NCBI GenBank assembly: GCA_019054805.1
Contig: JAHQIY010000006.1
Coordinates: 5,580,001-5,644,000, forward strand
Direction: 5' to 3'
Source: Brachionus manjavacas
Lineage: Eukaryota; Rotifera; Eurotatoria; Ploima; Brachionidae
DNA length: 64,000 nucleotides
Shown in pieces: positions 26,001 to 39,400 of the stretch; the stretch's first letter is position 1; each line of letters starts with the position of its first letter. Under the pieces are notes generated by a model. The model was not told the DNA's origin, ran no database searches, and saw only the letters and a list, made by a program, of their open reading frames with translations. The position numbers and the translations under genes are program-made.

Positions 26001-29000
26001 AATAATTAAAAAACTTCTGACCGGTTCAATCGCTGTTTTTGCAATCAACAAAATTGGAAAAACTTCAAAAACACTCGAAAATCTTCATAATCATTGCATA
26101 ATTCTCCCACTAAATTATCTTACAATTTCAGGACTATCAATAAATTGAAAAACCTGGTTTGAAAAAATCAAATTTTAATTAATTCAAGCTTTTAGTTAAA
26201 ATTTTCAAATAACAAATTTTTTATTTTCCAGTTCTGTTCGGCAAGATTTGGAATTTCTTTGTCTAAATTTACCTGTTTTAATTGTTAAAAGTAAACTCAA
26301 GCAAAAAATAATTTAATCTTGGGGACAAAGTTTTTGCTTTTATAAAATTTTTACTTTTTTTCCGAACACATTGAAATGTTCAAAAAAAGAAATTCAAAAT
26401 TTTTTTTATTAAAATAAAAATGCGATGATAAAACCAAGCTTTTTTCTAAATAAATTTATGTATTTTGTTAATTCTGCTCCGCAATTTGTTCACTTTAAAT
26501 TTTTTTATTATTTAAAAAAGTTCGAAATAAATTAAAAAAAAACAATCATAGAATGTTTTGACAAGATTTTGTTTTTACGTAGCTCATATTTTAAAAAGTT
26601 CACTTCTACCTGACTTATGTTTTCAATGTTTTTAGCTATCTTATCAAGAAGTAAACAAACTACTTTAAATAAATATTGTATTCGTTTAAAATCTAGATCA
26701 TACTTTAATCTAAATAAATCGATTTAATTTAATTTTGCTGGACTCATTGATCCAGATTATTAATTTTTATTATTTAAAAAAAAAATAGCGATATTTTCCT
26801 ATGCTAGTTTGTTAATTGAGAAATTCTAATTAATACTGAAAAAGTTGAAAAAAAAAACTCAAAAAATTTATAAAGGGCTTTATATACTTTTTCTTTTGAA
26901 CTTTAAATTAAGATTTGCCCCACATTTTAACTCAAATGTCTACAGATTATTCATTTTTTAATAAAAAATTTGCTCTTTATTAAGATCTAGAGTTTCTTTT
27001 ATTGTAAGTTATTCAACAACTTAATATTAAAAATTTAGTAAACACCTTAAATATTAATCTTATTTAAATAAAAACAAATCATGTAATAGGTTATTTCTTA
27101 GACTAGTTGACATATTTGAAGTAAAAGGCGTTTCACAATTAATTTTCACCCACCATAATTCTAAACATTTATACAAATAATTAAAAACAAAATCAAAGCC
27201 AAATCTACCTATGGTACCTCGAAAAGAGACTCTTAGCGTACATTTTTTGAATCCAAATTGACTGCAAACAAATGTGATACATAAAACTTAAGACCTCAAA
27301 GTTTTATTGCAAACATTGTGGCGACATTTTTGAAAAGATAAATGTTAAATTTATTTTTTTCCTGCTTTTAAATTAATCTAGAAGAATGACAATTTTGTTG
27401 ATGTTTCAAAAAATCAGAAATTAAAATTTCTTCAAAGAAATGAATAAAAATAAAAAAGTATTTATTATATATTTATCAGCTGGTTATAGTGTTTTGTAAG
27501 ATGCTCTTAAAATAGAAAATAAAGATAAGAAATTTTTGTACAGAAATTCATCTTTTTATCTGACAAATTTAAATAGATTTTTTCTTTTCAGATAACTAAA
27601 AATAATTATTAATTTAATAAAAGTTAAGAAAATCAACATTTTATTAGTCATGTTAAATATTTTCTACCTCACTCTTTTTATTAAATCATCAATCTAAATT
27701 TTAAATAAAAAACATCAATTTTATAAGGAATTTATTAAAAATTCTAAATTTTAAGAAAATATAAATATTTACCTAAATCACCTACATTTTTTTCTAAAAC
27801 TGCTTTTATTTTTTTTATCTTATTGAGGATATTTAAAATTTATTAGTCTTTATTTTTTCCAAATTAAATAAATTAATCAACTTAAGTACAAAAATTCTTA
27901 TCTATTCAAAAATAAAAATAAACATGCTTTTTATAGATATCTACGCATGTCTACCTATTGGGTCTAATCAAAAAAGAACTAGTTACTTTTATCTTTTTAT
28001 CAATCTTGTTTTTTATCTCAAGATCACTTAAAAATTTAAGCTTCATTTTTTGATACAATTCACATTGATTAAGGTTTACCTTAATGTGTTTTAAATGACT
28101 TTTTATTAAATATTTTTAAAAAATTGAAAATTCAAATTTTGTTTTTTAGTATAATATTTACACATTATTAATTATAGTTTTACATACTGTTTGTGCTAAG
28201 CTCATGTGTGGGAGATTGTAGTGTCGTTGTTACATTACTCCTCCATTCTAATAAAGACAAGTTATGAATTCAACATCTACGTCAATTTTTGATTGAATTA
28301 GAACCCCAACATTCCTTATCTATTGTCTCAGCTTCCTCCTTAAATTTTTGCTTCCCATCATTGTGATAAATTACATCGATCTACTTCTCTCATTTATGTT
28401 ATCTAATATACTGTCGAAGCAGAACCAAAAAATTCCTTGTTTTCTAAAACATATCATGCAATGTAAGTGATCACTGAGCTCGTCTATTAGGATCACCCAC
28501 AGTGATAAAAGAGACAAACAGATCTTGTTTTCTTGTATAAATTATGGTTTAATTTCAATTGAAATAATATTTCTGCCGGTACCACCAATATCTGTGCTAA
28601 GATTCAGGAAATGTAAAACTTCTTTACTCTCTTAGTATTCGATTTTCTTCTTCAAATTCATAATCTGCATTTATGAATCAAAAAAAGAAAAATTTTTATT
28701 CCATTCGAAATAAACAGTAAAGGAAAATTTGAGAATTTCAAACTCTCATTTCGAATGTTTTTTATTCAGGAAATATCTTATAACATTTCCTTAAGTAAAT
28801 TGATCAAAAAAATTTTGATATAAGAGAAATAATTGACTTAAAAAAAAGCAAAACTTGGGCTTTTTTTCAATAATTTTTATGATAAACGTCAAAATATTTG
28901 TAATGAACCATTTTTGTCAAGCTATGAAAATCTATGAGCCTATCGTAAAAAAAAATCTTCAGTCTTTTTCTTCATCAAAATGCCTATTCTTCAATTCAAG

Positions 29001-30550
29001 GATCATCAATTATTTCAAATAATCTAATTGCTTAAAACAAGTGATTAGAATTTTCATTTAATTAGCAAAAAAATTTACTAAATATTCAAATATGTAAATC
29101 TTGTGAAAAATTTTTGATTTAATTTATTTTCACTTTTATTTAAACAAAGATAAGTCAAAGATACAACATTGGTATTTTAAAATTTTTGTAAAACAATTTT
29201 TTTTAATGGAAATCCAAATTTAAATTAAAATGATAAAAAACATCAATTTAATTCAGAGTATGTTTTTATATTTCATAAATTAACTATTTACCTAAAATTC
29301 CTACAACATTGCATTTTTTAAAGTAAAATGAATTAAATTCAATAAATTTTTGATAAATTGTGAGATAAATTTTTCCAGCTGTAAAAATTTAGGACAAGAA
29401 AATTTAAATCTTTTGATAATTTCGCTCATTTAAATTTTGTTTTTATTTGTAATTTTGCAATAATTTTTGATAGAGTTTGGGCTACCTTTGAGAGCTTATA
29501 TCTTTAGTTTCACTAGAAAGAGAACATAGACAAAATCTATTCTGATATTCTGTGCGCTAACAATAAATTTAAAAAAAGCTGAATCAATATTGTGATTCAT
29601 GAAATTTTAGATGAATCTTTGGCCAGAGGATTTTTTGAATGCATTCTGCTATTTTATAACCTCAAATAAATCATTTAACGCCTCAGAATTTTTTAATTTT
29701 TTTAAGCTTAATTTTAAAAAATAACTACAGTTCCCATACCATTGTAAACGAAGCCATAGAAGTTAAGAATTGAGTCATTTTGTTTTCTATTTGTTTTTGG
29801 TATGTCAATTTTAATCTTAGATTTTTTTTAATAAATTTTATTGATTTTTTTTTCTAAGTTAATAGATTGCTTTTATTTAAAGCCAAGGGGCTTTGGACGG
29901 ACTGCATGGAAGCTATCTGCTTCCTTTCAGCCCCCATTTGAGCTTAGGAATTTATTTAAAAATAAAATAAGAACAAAAATTTAAAAAATTGAATAAAAGT
30001 TTGATAATTTTAAAGATTAAAACTGAATAAAATAAGAAAAGTAAATAAAAATAGCTTTGAAAGGATAAACAAAGTAATTTAAGTTTTAAATTTTATGTTT
30101 TAAGTCGAGGTTATTAAATTTGTAAGACTGGTTGAATCATTGATTAGAAGGTCTGGATGGATGGAGTTCGGGATATGCTCAGCGGGCGAATGCTGTTCGA
30201 TTAAGTTCCGGGTGGTTGAGTTAAAGGTTTTTGATTTATTTAAATATTTCAAGGCTAGGTTTTTTAATATATTGCTTCTTTTTACGAAAGGTGTTTGCTT
30301 GCATTTTTTACTTCAGTTATCTTATTAGTTATAATATTTCTAAAATTTTAAACAGTTTTTGGAAGGACAAAATTTTAATTTTTTATTTTTTTACTTAACA
30401 AAATGTGTCACTATTCTAAATCAGCATTCTTTTTAAAAAATTAAATTTAAAATTGGAATTCAAGGCTTTTTAATTTTTCTATAAATTATTAAATTAAAAT
30501 AAAAATAATTTTTTTACTATATTTTTTTCTTGAAAAATGAAACATTAAAT
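23041..30550. other. Intergenic region 5' of hexokinase
   Basis: No gene is firmly supported. GC-richer islands stand out from the AT background at about 23800-23960, 24220-24310, 24550-24650, 24840-25100, 25200-25400 and 28190-28620. Two carry short minus-strand frames with an AG acceptor in front and a stop at the end (see findings). 28207-28275 resembles a small LTR. 29880-29960 looks like a LINE 3' end (TTTCAGCC-type motif and AAATA-rich tail). The rest is AT-rich without visible structure. Confidence 0.45.
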
Positions 30551-30579
30551 CCAGAAAGGTAGAGATGGGTCCGAGTAGT

Positions 30580-31215
30580 GCTTAAAAAGGTTTATAAACT
30601 TTTTCGGCTATTAAAAAGCCTCTTTTGACTGTCAGCGATAGAACAAAACGGTACGAGTGGTGCAAAGAAGGACGCAAGGACCGACAAAGATTGGACTAAA
30701 GTTTTTTTTAGCGACGAGTCCAACTTTGAAGTCCCAAAAAGAAAAACTCAAGTTTTTGTCAAGCGATTCCAAAATGAAAATTTCGCCCAAAATTTTGTGT
30801 CTCAATAGTTCAAAAGTGCGGAGGCTCAGCCAGTATTTGGGGATGCATGCTTTACGAAGAAATAAGCTGTTTCTCCATATACACCGGAAGAATAAACCAA
30901 TACGTTTTCATGGAAACCCTAGAAAACCACTTAATATCATTCTTTTAGCTTTTAATCGAGTCTAACCTAGAAAGGACTTACAACAGGACGGCGCACCACA
31001 CATGGCGCATTCAGAAAAAGCCTGGTTTAGAGAGCATGATTTTAGAATTATACTATGGTATCCAAGATCATCTGATCTCAATCCGATTGAAAATTTATGG
31101 TTATTTATTTATTTATTGATCACAAATTGCTGAATTATAGAAAAACTTCAGTCGAGTATCTAAAGCAAGTGTTCCATGACGAACGGTTGAAAATTCCAGA
31201 GGTGTTATAAAAACC
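30580..31215 (+). pseudogene. Decayed Tc1/mariner transposase
   Basis: Three frames together give the catalytic core of a DDE transposase. The pieces are DWTKVFFSDESNFEV (first Asp, near 30690-30735), a degraded VFGDACFT-like middle (about 30835-30865), and QQDGAPHMAH (second Asp) ... SSDLNPIENLW (Glu) at about 30985-31101. Thirty-three residues separate the second Asp and the Glu, one fewer than in classic DD34E Tc1 elements. Stops and frameshifts break the ORF many times, and the sequence after NLW has drifted. No inverted repeats were identified at its ends. It may be a distant source for the TA-flanked MITEs nearby, but nothing shows that. Confidence 0.85.
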
Positions 31216-32046
31216 ACAAGTATCAAGATAAGTCCAAGAACAGATGAATTTTTTTTAATTTAAATCCGAACTTGGACTTTTAGTAACTTTCACCTTAACT
31301 AGGCCGACACAATAACTACCTGGATTATAGAAAAGAAATTCGGGCTTGGACTTCTTTTTTTCAATGACCTAGACTTTGACTTGTAAACAAATCTGGAAAA
31401 TTTCAACTGAAATCTGTAAAAATTTGATATCTTCAATGAAAAAACGAGTCACCTTCTGCGTCAAAGCAAAAGGGGGTCATTTTAATGCCTAAAATAATTT
31501 TGATTTTAAGTTTTTATGTCATTTTTTAGGTTTTTAAATTGCTTGTAATAGATAAAAAATATAGAAATGAAAAAAATCTGGATTTTAATTTGCTATGATG
31601 ATCCAAATAAATAAAAAGCTTGATTGTAACTTTTTTTGACACACTGAAGTTCCATTTAATTTCCTAAGGAAATTGTATTTGAAAAAAATCACAAATTTCA
31701 CATAATTTGTCAGGGACATTAAAAAGTTTCACATTTTAAAGCTTTAAATCAATACTAAATCTAAATGCGGTAAAAATTTTGCTTTAAGTTAACTGCTTAA
31801 TTTCGCTATGGGTTGGTCAATTTTTTTTTTTATCATGTAAACAAAAAAGTTGGAGTTCAATTTGAAACAAATAATTTTGTTGAAAAGGGTTTTATATTGA
31901 AAATTTTGCCTTATTAAAAAATGAAAAAAATCTTCTTGACCTGCAGTTAAAGTTTAGTACATTTTCTTCTATCCAAAAAGATAATAAGAGGCATGAAGTG
32001 AATGATAAAATTTTTAATATTAAATAAATTGTTATAATCTAAAATA

Positions 32047-32247
32047 ATAAGTGCAGAGGTACATTTTTGGATTCAACATACTTTGTTAAATCTAAAAGTA
32101 AACTCTGCAATATCAGAATGCACATTTCAGATTGCACACCATCTAAATGATGCAATTTTAAGAGAGTCATTTTTTTCAGACTTTTGCAGAGTTCATCTTT
32201 AGATTTAACAAAGTATGTTATACCCAAAAATGTATTTCTGCACTTAT
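32047..32247. mobile_element. MITE with 63-bp inverted repeats (201 bp)
   Basis: Arms 32047-32109 and 32185-32247 are inverted copies of each other with few mismatches. They share ATAAGTGCAG, TACATTTTTGG, AACATACTTTGTTAAATCTAA and AACTCTGCA. A 75-bp spacer separates them. TA occurs at both outer ends (TA|AGTGCAG ... CTGCACT|TA), as expected for Tc1/mariner-type insertions. It could fold into a long hairpin and give small RNAs. The short minus-strand frame across it is not a gene. Confidence 0.85.
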
Positions 32248-32310
32248 TCGTAATAAAAATAAAAGTTAATTTAATATTTAAAAATTGATCATAAACTTCA
32301 AAATCCCAAG

Positions 32311-32425
32311 AAAGGCGCTCATCTCCTTTTCTAGTAACTTTTTGAGCAACAGCTCCGACCTGACACAGAGGTTACTGCATCGAGTTGATAATCTTCATCT
32401 ACACCGCAATTGTTACCTAATACAA
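32311..32425 (+). repeat. rep-A interspersed repeat, diverged copy
   Basis: Shares GGCGCTCATCTCCTTTTC, CTTTTTGAGC, GCTCCGA, CTGACACAGAGG, TACTGCATCGAGTTGAT and ACCGCAATT with 56459-56633 and 61455-61629, but with more substitutions and a short insertion. It is therefore an older copy. Confidence 0.75.
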
Positions 32426-33470
32426 ACCGGCTCTGTATTAAAATAGCAGAGATTAAAATAGCAATTCCGTTAAAATTAACAGAAATCAAATAGCAAAATT
32501 CAAAATAGCGTGACATAAGAGTTAAAAATACAGAAAGATTTGCATTAATTTTGGTCCCAAATATTTAATTCTCACAAACATCCCTAATTATTGTTCAAGT
32601 GTATTCGATGTGGCACGATTCATATAAATAAAGGTTGAGTTTAGTTTTTTATTTAAATATTTGGAGTCAAGCTTTAAAAAAAAATACTGTCAAATTGTCC
32701 TTAAAATTTTGACATTGGCAGAATTAATAAATTTTTAGCGAGAAAACAAATCAAAATTAATCAATTAAGTTATATCTAATATTTTTATTCTGCTATTTTA
32801 AATTAATGCTGTTTTGAATGAGATTAAACTGAAGAAAAGTGAACAATTTCTTTTTAATTTTGCTATTTTGATACATTTAATTCTGAACTGGTCTTTCTTT
32901 TTTAATGAAAGTGGTTTAAAAATTAAAGATTTTAAAGATTTCTTCACCTTTAGCGGGATTCGAACCTTCGATCCTCTGCATTTATTTTTTTCCACACAAA
33001 CCATTCAGTACATTTAACAAATGAATAAAATTCTTAATTACTAAGGCAATTAAACCAAATTAAATTTTTATTTTTATGTTTTTCAATATTTTTTCGCAAA
33101 TATTTTAATGACAAAAATATATAATTTTTAATTGTATGTATTATTCTAAGAAAATAGCATGCTTATCAGTCGATGTTTTAAATGAAATTTTAATGATCAA
33201 AAGGCCTTTATGAATGTTAGTTATTTTTACTCTTTAAATTTTTGACAAAAATAATTAAAAGCTATGAATTTTACAATTTATTTAAAAAAAAGTTGATATT
33301 AAATTTTACATGCCAAAATTTTCAAGTAAAATTTGTCACAAGCTGGTCACATAATTGACAAGCGTCGAAGTAAACATCGCATTTTATAAGTTTTTACAAA
33401 AAAGACAAATTTTTTAATTGAAAAAAAAATTAAAAAAATTACAGCCAAATCGCATTAACAAAAATTAAAT

Positions 33471-36400
33471 TTATTCTGAATCAGTACTTGAATTGCTATC
33501 ACTCTCTTCTGAAGAGTCATCATCCGGCCCGGAAGACGAATCTATGACTTTGCGCCTATTTCTTGTCACATTTGATTTGGCATTTTTCTTGCTCACTTTT
33601 TGAGATTGCTGGGCAGCATTTTTACTCCTAAGAGTGGAATTTCTGCTCGATTTTTTAACACCAGTGGATGCATCCTCTGATTCGCTTGCTGAGCCCTTGT
33701 CTTCCCTTAGACTGACATCATTATTTGCCTCATCACTCAAACCTTTCAGCTTCACATCATCGATCTGCTTTTCCAATTCATCAATTAGCAGCTTGGTTTC
33801 ATTTTTAAGCATGGGCAGCTTACGAGCATTTTTCAAAATTGCCTGCTTAAATGTGTCATAGACCGACTGGTAAATCAATTTGTCCGCATACCACTTGAAC
33901 GTTTCCTTGAGTTTTTTGACACCATTTTCACTCAGTTGCACTTTGGACAAACAAAAAACCAAGTCCCTGCACTTTCGCTCACCAACATTGGCCTGTCTGA
34001 AACCGTGGCACAACTTCTCAATCAAAGTCTCACATTGCTTATCTCGTTTGATAAAAGTGAACAAATAGGTGACAATTTGCCGGAATGCCTCCTCGGTTAT
34101 TTCGCGGGCCACGTAAATTTCCTCACTGGGCCCGCTGCTTCCTCCGCCCCCACTCAACTGACTGATAATGTCCGGCATGGCGTTATAGATGACTAGGCCA
34201 TTGTTTCGCTGAGACAGCTCGCTGAAAAAAAGCTTTGCCAAAGAACTTATTTGAGTGTTTTCGTCAATAGTGCATAGGGCTATTTCGAATATTTGACCTC
34301 TGGTCTTGATCATTTCCTTAAGAATCAAATGGGAAAGGACTCTGATTGTGTTCATTCTGACCGCCGGAGACTTCATGTCTCTTAATGGCAGGTACAAATG
34401 GCTGGTCCAGGGCTCCAGAGCATTTGGAAAGCGGTAGACCAGGTCGCCGATGCCGATGATTAGCTGCGATCTGATTTTGGCATTGGGCGACTTTTCCATC
34501 AAAGTGAACAGTAGCTGAAGATTTTCGGTGCACAATTTTTGAGAGAGTGCCATTAGGCGAACAAATGCCATGGCACAAGTAAGCACCAAGCTGTCCGGAT
34601 ATTTGCTCTGCTCCTTGAGGATGTAAACAATACTGGGCAGTTGCTGGGCAAGCAGACTGTTGACTCCATAGTTGGACACGGCCACTTTTTGCTCGACCAC
34701 ACTCTCGATGAACATTAGTTCAGTGTCTTCGGCTTCTGCGCCTTGTAGTCCCAAGTCTTCTTCCAAATTGGCGTCTACTCCCAGCGACTGCCGGTTCAGT
34801 GACTTATTTGAGCGCATCGATTTTCTTCTAGATTTGGAACTTTTGGAATTTTTCTGGTTTTCTTTGTTTTCTTTGCACATTTTTCGCCTCTTTAGTTCAC
34901 ACACTATGAATTGGTTCAAAAATACCAGCAATTTGGTGGCCACAATTCCGACCAAATTGTAAAAGCGACTCAGCACCAGAGAATCGATCTTAAAATTCGA
35001 GTCATCTGCCTGAGCGGGACTAGAGGTGAGAATTTTGAGTGCAGCTATTTGGTCAATTAATTTTAGGACGAGATTTTCTATGATGATTATGGGGTTGTCA
35101 GCTAGTTTGAATATGCATGTGATGGCGTTTTCTGCCAACGGTGTCCATTTGCTGGTGTTTAAATTGGTCAGTTGGCAATTTAGAATTTCCACAAGTCTGT
35201 CGAACAGCTGATGAGTGTTGGCCAATTTGAAGGGTTCATTTTTGAACTGGAGCCTGGGCTGGACCAAGGATGTGTCGGCCTCGTCGTCTTCGTTCTGGTT
35301 TTTGGTCTTTTTGGCTTTTCGCGCATTGTCCCGGATCACCGAGCTCGGGTCTTGTTGAGTTAGTTGTTTGGTGCTGACATCTGCAGAAGTGTAAGACAAA
35401 GCCAGGCATGTTTCTGAGTAGATTAGCATTTCTAGATCTGTGGCTTCGGTCTGCGATGGCAGCTTTAGGCCGAAATCTATCAGGCCTTCAATGTTGGCTT
35501 TTCCTTTGCCGGGTATTCGCTTTATTATCATGGTCAGCAGGCGAATTGAATGCAAACGAGTCAGTGGTGGTTTTTCAATGTCTGAGAATATTTCCCAGAA
35601 AATCTGAATTACTGACCCTAAATTACATGAATCAGATTTAATTTTAATTAATTTTATTTGACAAAAATTTATCATAAATAAAAAAAATATTATTCCGTAA
35701 TAGGAGACCAAGAGACTTCAATTTTAATAGGAATCTATTTTTATTTTACTTTTATTTGAGTACATTTTAAAAAGAATTTAAATAATTTCATTAATTTTTA
35801 GTTAAAATTTTTTTTTAGATATTTTGCAGAAAATTTAAGATTTCAACTGAAATTTAAAAATCCGAGATCCATAAAAATATCTTATTAATGTCATGAATTA
35901 TCATAAGAAACGAGAAGACCGATTACCAAGTGAATTTATCATTAAAGGACAAGTATTTTCTAAAAAAAAGTTAATAAAGTAGTTCATAAAGAGTTGAAAA
36001 ATTTTAAAAATATTCAAATGATATTTTTCTATTGAAAAAACGTTAAATTTAGTCGATAAATACAAAATTATTTTGGTCAAACATTCTCAAAATATAGAAA
36101 ACATTGGTTTACGATTTTTACCAATTTTAAGAAAAAACATTCATGGATCATTAAACTAGCTGTTCAAGAAAATTTTTCAACACCATTTTTTACATAAATT
36201 TTAGAAAAATTCGAATTTTATTTTGAGAAAATAATGGTAAAAAATCATTAAAAAAATTACAAAAAAAGATAGAAAAAAATTTAACATTATTTTTTTTAGA
36301 ATTTGACTTCCATTTATAATTTATAGTATTTTACGAAAATTATATCTGGACCGAACCTTTCCGCCTTACTTCTCAAGAAGCTAGTTTATAATCTGTCAAC

Positions 36401-39400
36401 AAAATAAAAACATTAAGCTCCGAAGATAGACTGAAACAATTATTCCGTTAGATCAGAGACGTAAGTAAGGCGATCTTATTCAGTTGTATAAAATCGTAAA
36501 AGAAATAAAAATATCAATTTTGCCAAGTCACTCCATATAAATGGACCAGCTGGTAACATGAGAGATCACTTAAAACGATTGCAAAGAGAGTTGATCTTAA
36601 CAAGCCCTTTCCGTTTTGATTTTCAGACAAATATTTCCAAATCTGGTGGAAAGAAGAAAAAAAGGTGATCTAATTCAATTATACAAGTTCATGCATGGAA
36701 TGGAATTGGTTGAAAAAAGCAACAATTTCAATGTCACCAAAATCCAAGGAAGAGGTCACTGCTAGCCAGCTACAGTAAAAACTACTACTACTAAACAGAG
36801 TCATAAACCACTGGAACGAATTATGGAGGTGAGCAGTGATGGCTAGTTCCTTGAATTCATTTAAAGCACTGATTGACAAGGAAAGAAATGTTTGGAATGA
36901 CAGTTAACAACTTCTGCAAAAGCCAAATTTTGGCTAAGCGTTGAAAGACGCTTTCACAGTGTTTTTACTTTGAAGCAGAATATTTTATTACTATTTGAGT
37001 TTTTTTAATTCAGTACAAGAAAAGAGAAAAAAATAAATTTTGATCCTTAAAAGTATTTAACCTGAAAAAAGGTATCCGAAATTGGCAACTTAAAATCAAG
37101 AATTTTTTTTTACATGGTCTTGGAAAATTAAAAAGAAAATCAAATTTTCAGTCGAAGAACATTTTAAAAATTATTTTAATCTGATAACACTATTAAATTT
37201 GTCTCCAAATAATTGGAATAAGATAAAAGAACTAATAAACTTTAATTATCAATTTATTATTTATTTATTTGTTTTCTGTACCCAGCTAGAGCTCCCTAAG
37301 AATAAATTTTTTTAAAAAATGAAATAAATTAAAAATCAAAATAAAGTAAATAAGCTAAAAAAAATGTAAAGAAAGTTAAAAAGACGTATATTGAAATAGG
37401 CGTTACATGTGACACCTGTTAACATAGTTGAAGCTTCAAGAATAAAAGAACAAAAATTAAGATAATAATTACACAATGGAGTTGGGTATTTAACATATCT
37501 TGATTCGAAACCTTCTTTGTAATCCTCCACTTGTCTGACAAACAGTGGAATAGAATGACTCAGTCCTGTCCCAACATATCTCTCACTCAACTCAAAAATT
37601 CGATTCGAGACTGTTAGTAATTTAAGTTTATTAAAAGCCTCATGATGCACGATGTTGGAGGAAGTATCATTTTATAACTTAAGGATAGATCTGACTGCTG
37701 TATTCTGAATTTCTTGTAGTTTTTTGATATTATATTGTGAAAATGAATTTAAGCAAGGAAAAGAATAGTCTAAAATTGATCTGACTAAAGATCAAAATAA
37801 ATTTATTATGATCGATTCCATTTTTTTTGACTATATCTTAAAAATATTTAGCCTTTTATTGCAGCGTTCTTTAATTTCGTCTATCAGTATATTAAAATTT
37901 AACAAATTTAATACTTTTTTGTACTTCGAAAAGATTACTGAACACAACTTTTCAACTGATATCTTCATTTTCCATTTAATAAGCCATTGTTCTAGTTCTT
38001 TAGTGTATTTATTTATCTTATTTTTTAGGTTCCCCTTTTTGTTATAAATGAAGAATGTAACTAAATCATCTGCGAAAAGCAGAGAGTGTTCATTATTTGT
38101 TTTGTTTCTTTTGGGGATGTCATTAATATAATTACTAAACAAAAGAGGACTAATTACTGAGCCTTGAGGGACACCTGAGGTTATTTGGTTTTCTTCGCCC
38201 AGGTGGCCATTCATATTTACCTTTAATGTCCTAGAGTCTAGAAAAGATCTAATCCAGTTAGTTAAGTAATGAGGTGGATTCATTTTAATCAATTCAAATG
38301 ATAAAAAAATTTTATTTTTTACAATCATCACCTATAATTTTAAATTAAATTTTTGGCTACAAACAATTAGTTTCTTTCAAATTTTAATTTTTTTAAATCT
38401 TAATAAAATTCTAATTTGTTTTATTTAAAAACTAGAAGGTTTGATTATAAAATTCAAAAACACAGGTAAATATTACAAAAAAAATTTGAAATAAAAACAA
38501 ATTGTTTTACTTATTTTTACTTTACATTTATATTTATTTTATCTTGATTTTTAATTTTTTTTATCTGAAGGAACTCTGGCTCGGATCATATAAAACAAAT
38601 AAACAAAAATAAATAAATAAAAAATTTTCCAGGACTAAATTTTTTTCTTAATTAAACAAGATCAATTACCTTCAAGTTCACCATTGATTACAAATTCGCC
38701 AATAAGTTCTTCCAATGCGCCTCGTTCACAAATTGTAAGGTCCTGAGTAAGCTTGAGTAATTGTTTGGCTACTTTAATCGGCTGCTGCCTTGAGTCTGAT
38801 TTGAGATACAATCGTTTGTACGCATTTATCACCGCATCTTTGACTGTTTTTTCCGAATTTAGCACTAGAGCCAACATTTTTCTAATACCAAACAGCATAT
38901 CCGTAAAGCCATGCTCATAGCAGGTCACAAAAAAACTAATGACTTCTAAAACGTCAGTCTGGGTCTTGCTGAACAACAATTTGGACAATTTGGGAATAGC
39001 AGTCTCAATTTGATTCACAAAACCAAGCATATCTTTCAAATAATTAACTTTACTCTTTTGTATTAGAGTCATTTGGTCATGCTTTTCTTTCTGATCCTGA
39101 AGTTCCAAATCGTTCTGATCCTCATTCATCGACTCTTCATTTTGATCATCATTTTGATCATCTTTTGGCTGAACTAGCTTGTTCAACTCTTCAATTAGCT
39201 TGTCACTTTCTTTATTCAATTCATTAAGCACTTGCTCTTCTCTGGTCAACTCACTGTTTATCTGATCCAGACTCATTTCGACACTCTTGATTCCAAACGG
39301 GTTTTTTCTGATCAAATCACACAACAATTGGAATGCACTTTTTCTCACACTGGACGCAACATCTTCCATCCTGCCAACACACCGACTCATCAGCTCGTTT

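Larger units (their letters stand above)
31216..33470. other. Intergenic region 3' of NCAPD2
   Basis: AT-rich. It contains the 201-bp MITE (32047-32247), a copy of the rep-A repeat (about 32311-32425) and, on the minus strand, a tRNA-like B box (GGTTCGAATCCC at about 32952-32963) that may mark another SINE. No exon seen. Confidence 0.5.

Noticed and set aside
30140-30965. Two short plus-strand frames as independent genes
   Set aside because: The second is an out-of-frame reading of the Tc1 transposase relic; the first has no support.
32039-32227. Minus-strand 62-residue frame
   Set aside because: It lies entirely within the MITE hairpin.
32952-33005. Functional tRNA gene on the minus strand
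   Set aside because: A B box is present, but the A region and stems do not form a cloverleaf; at best a SINE fragment.
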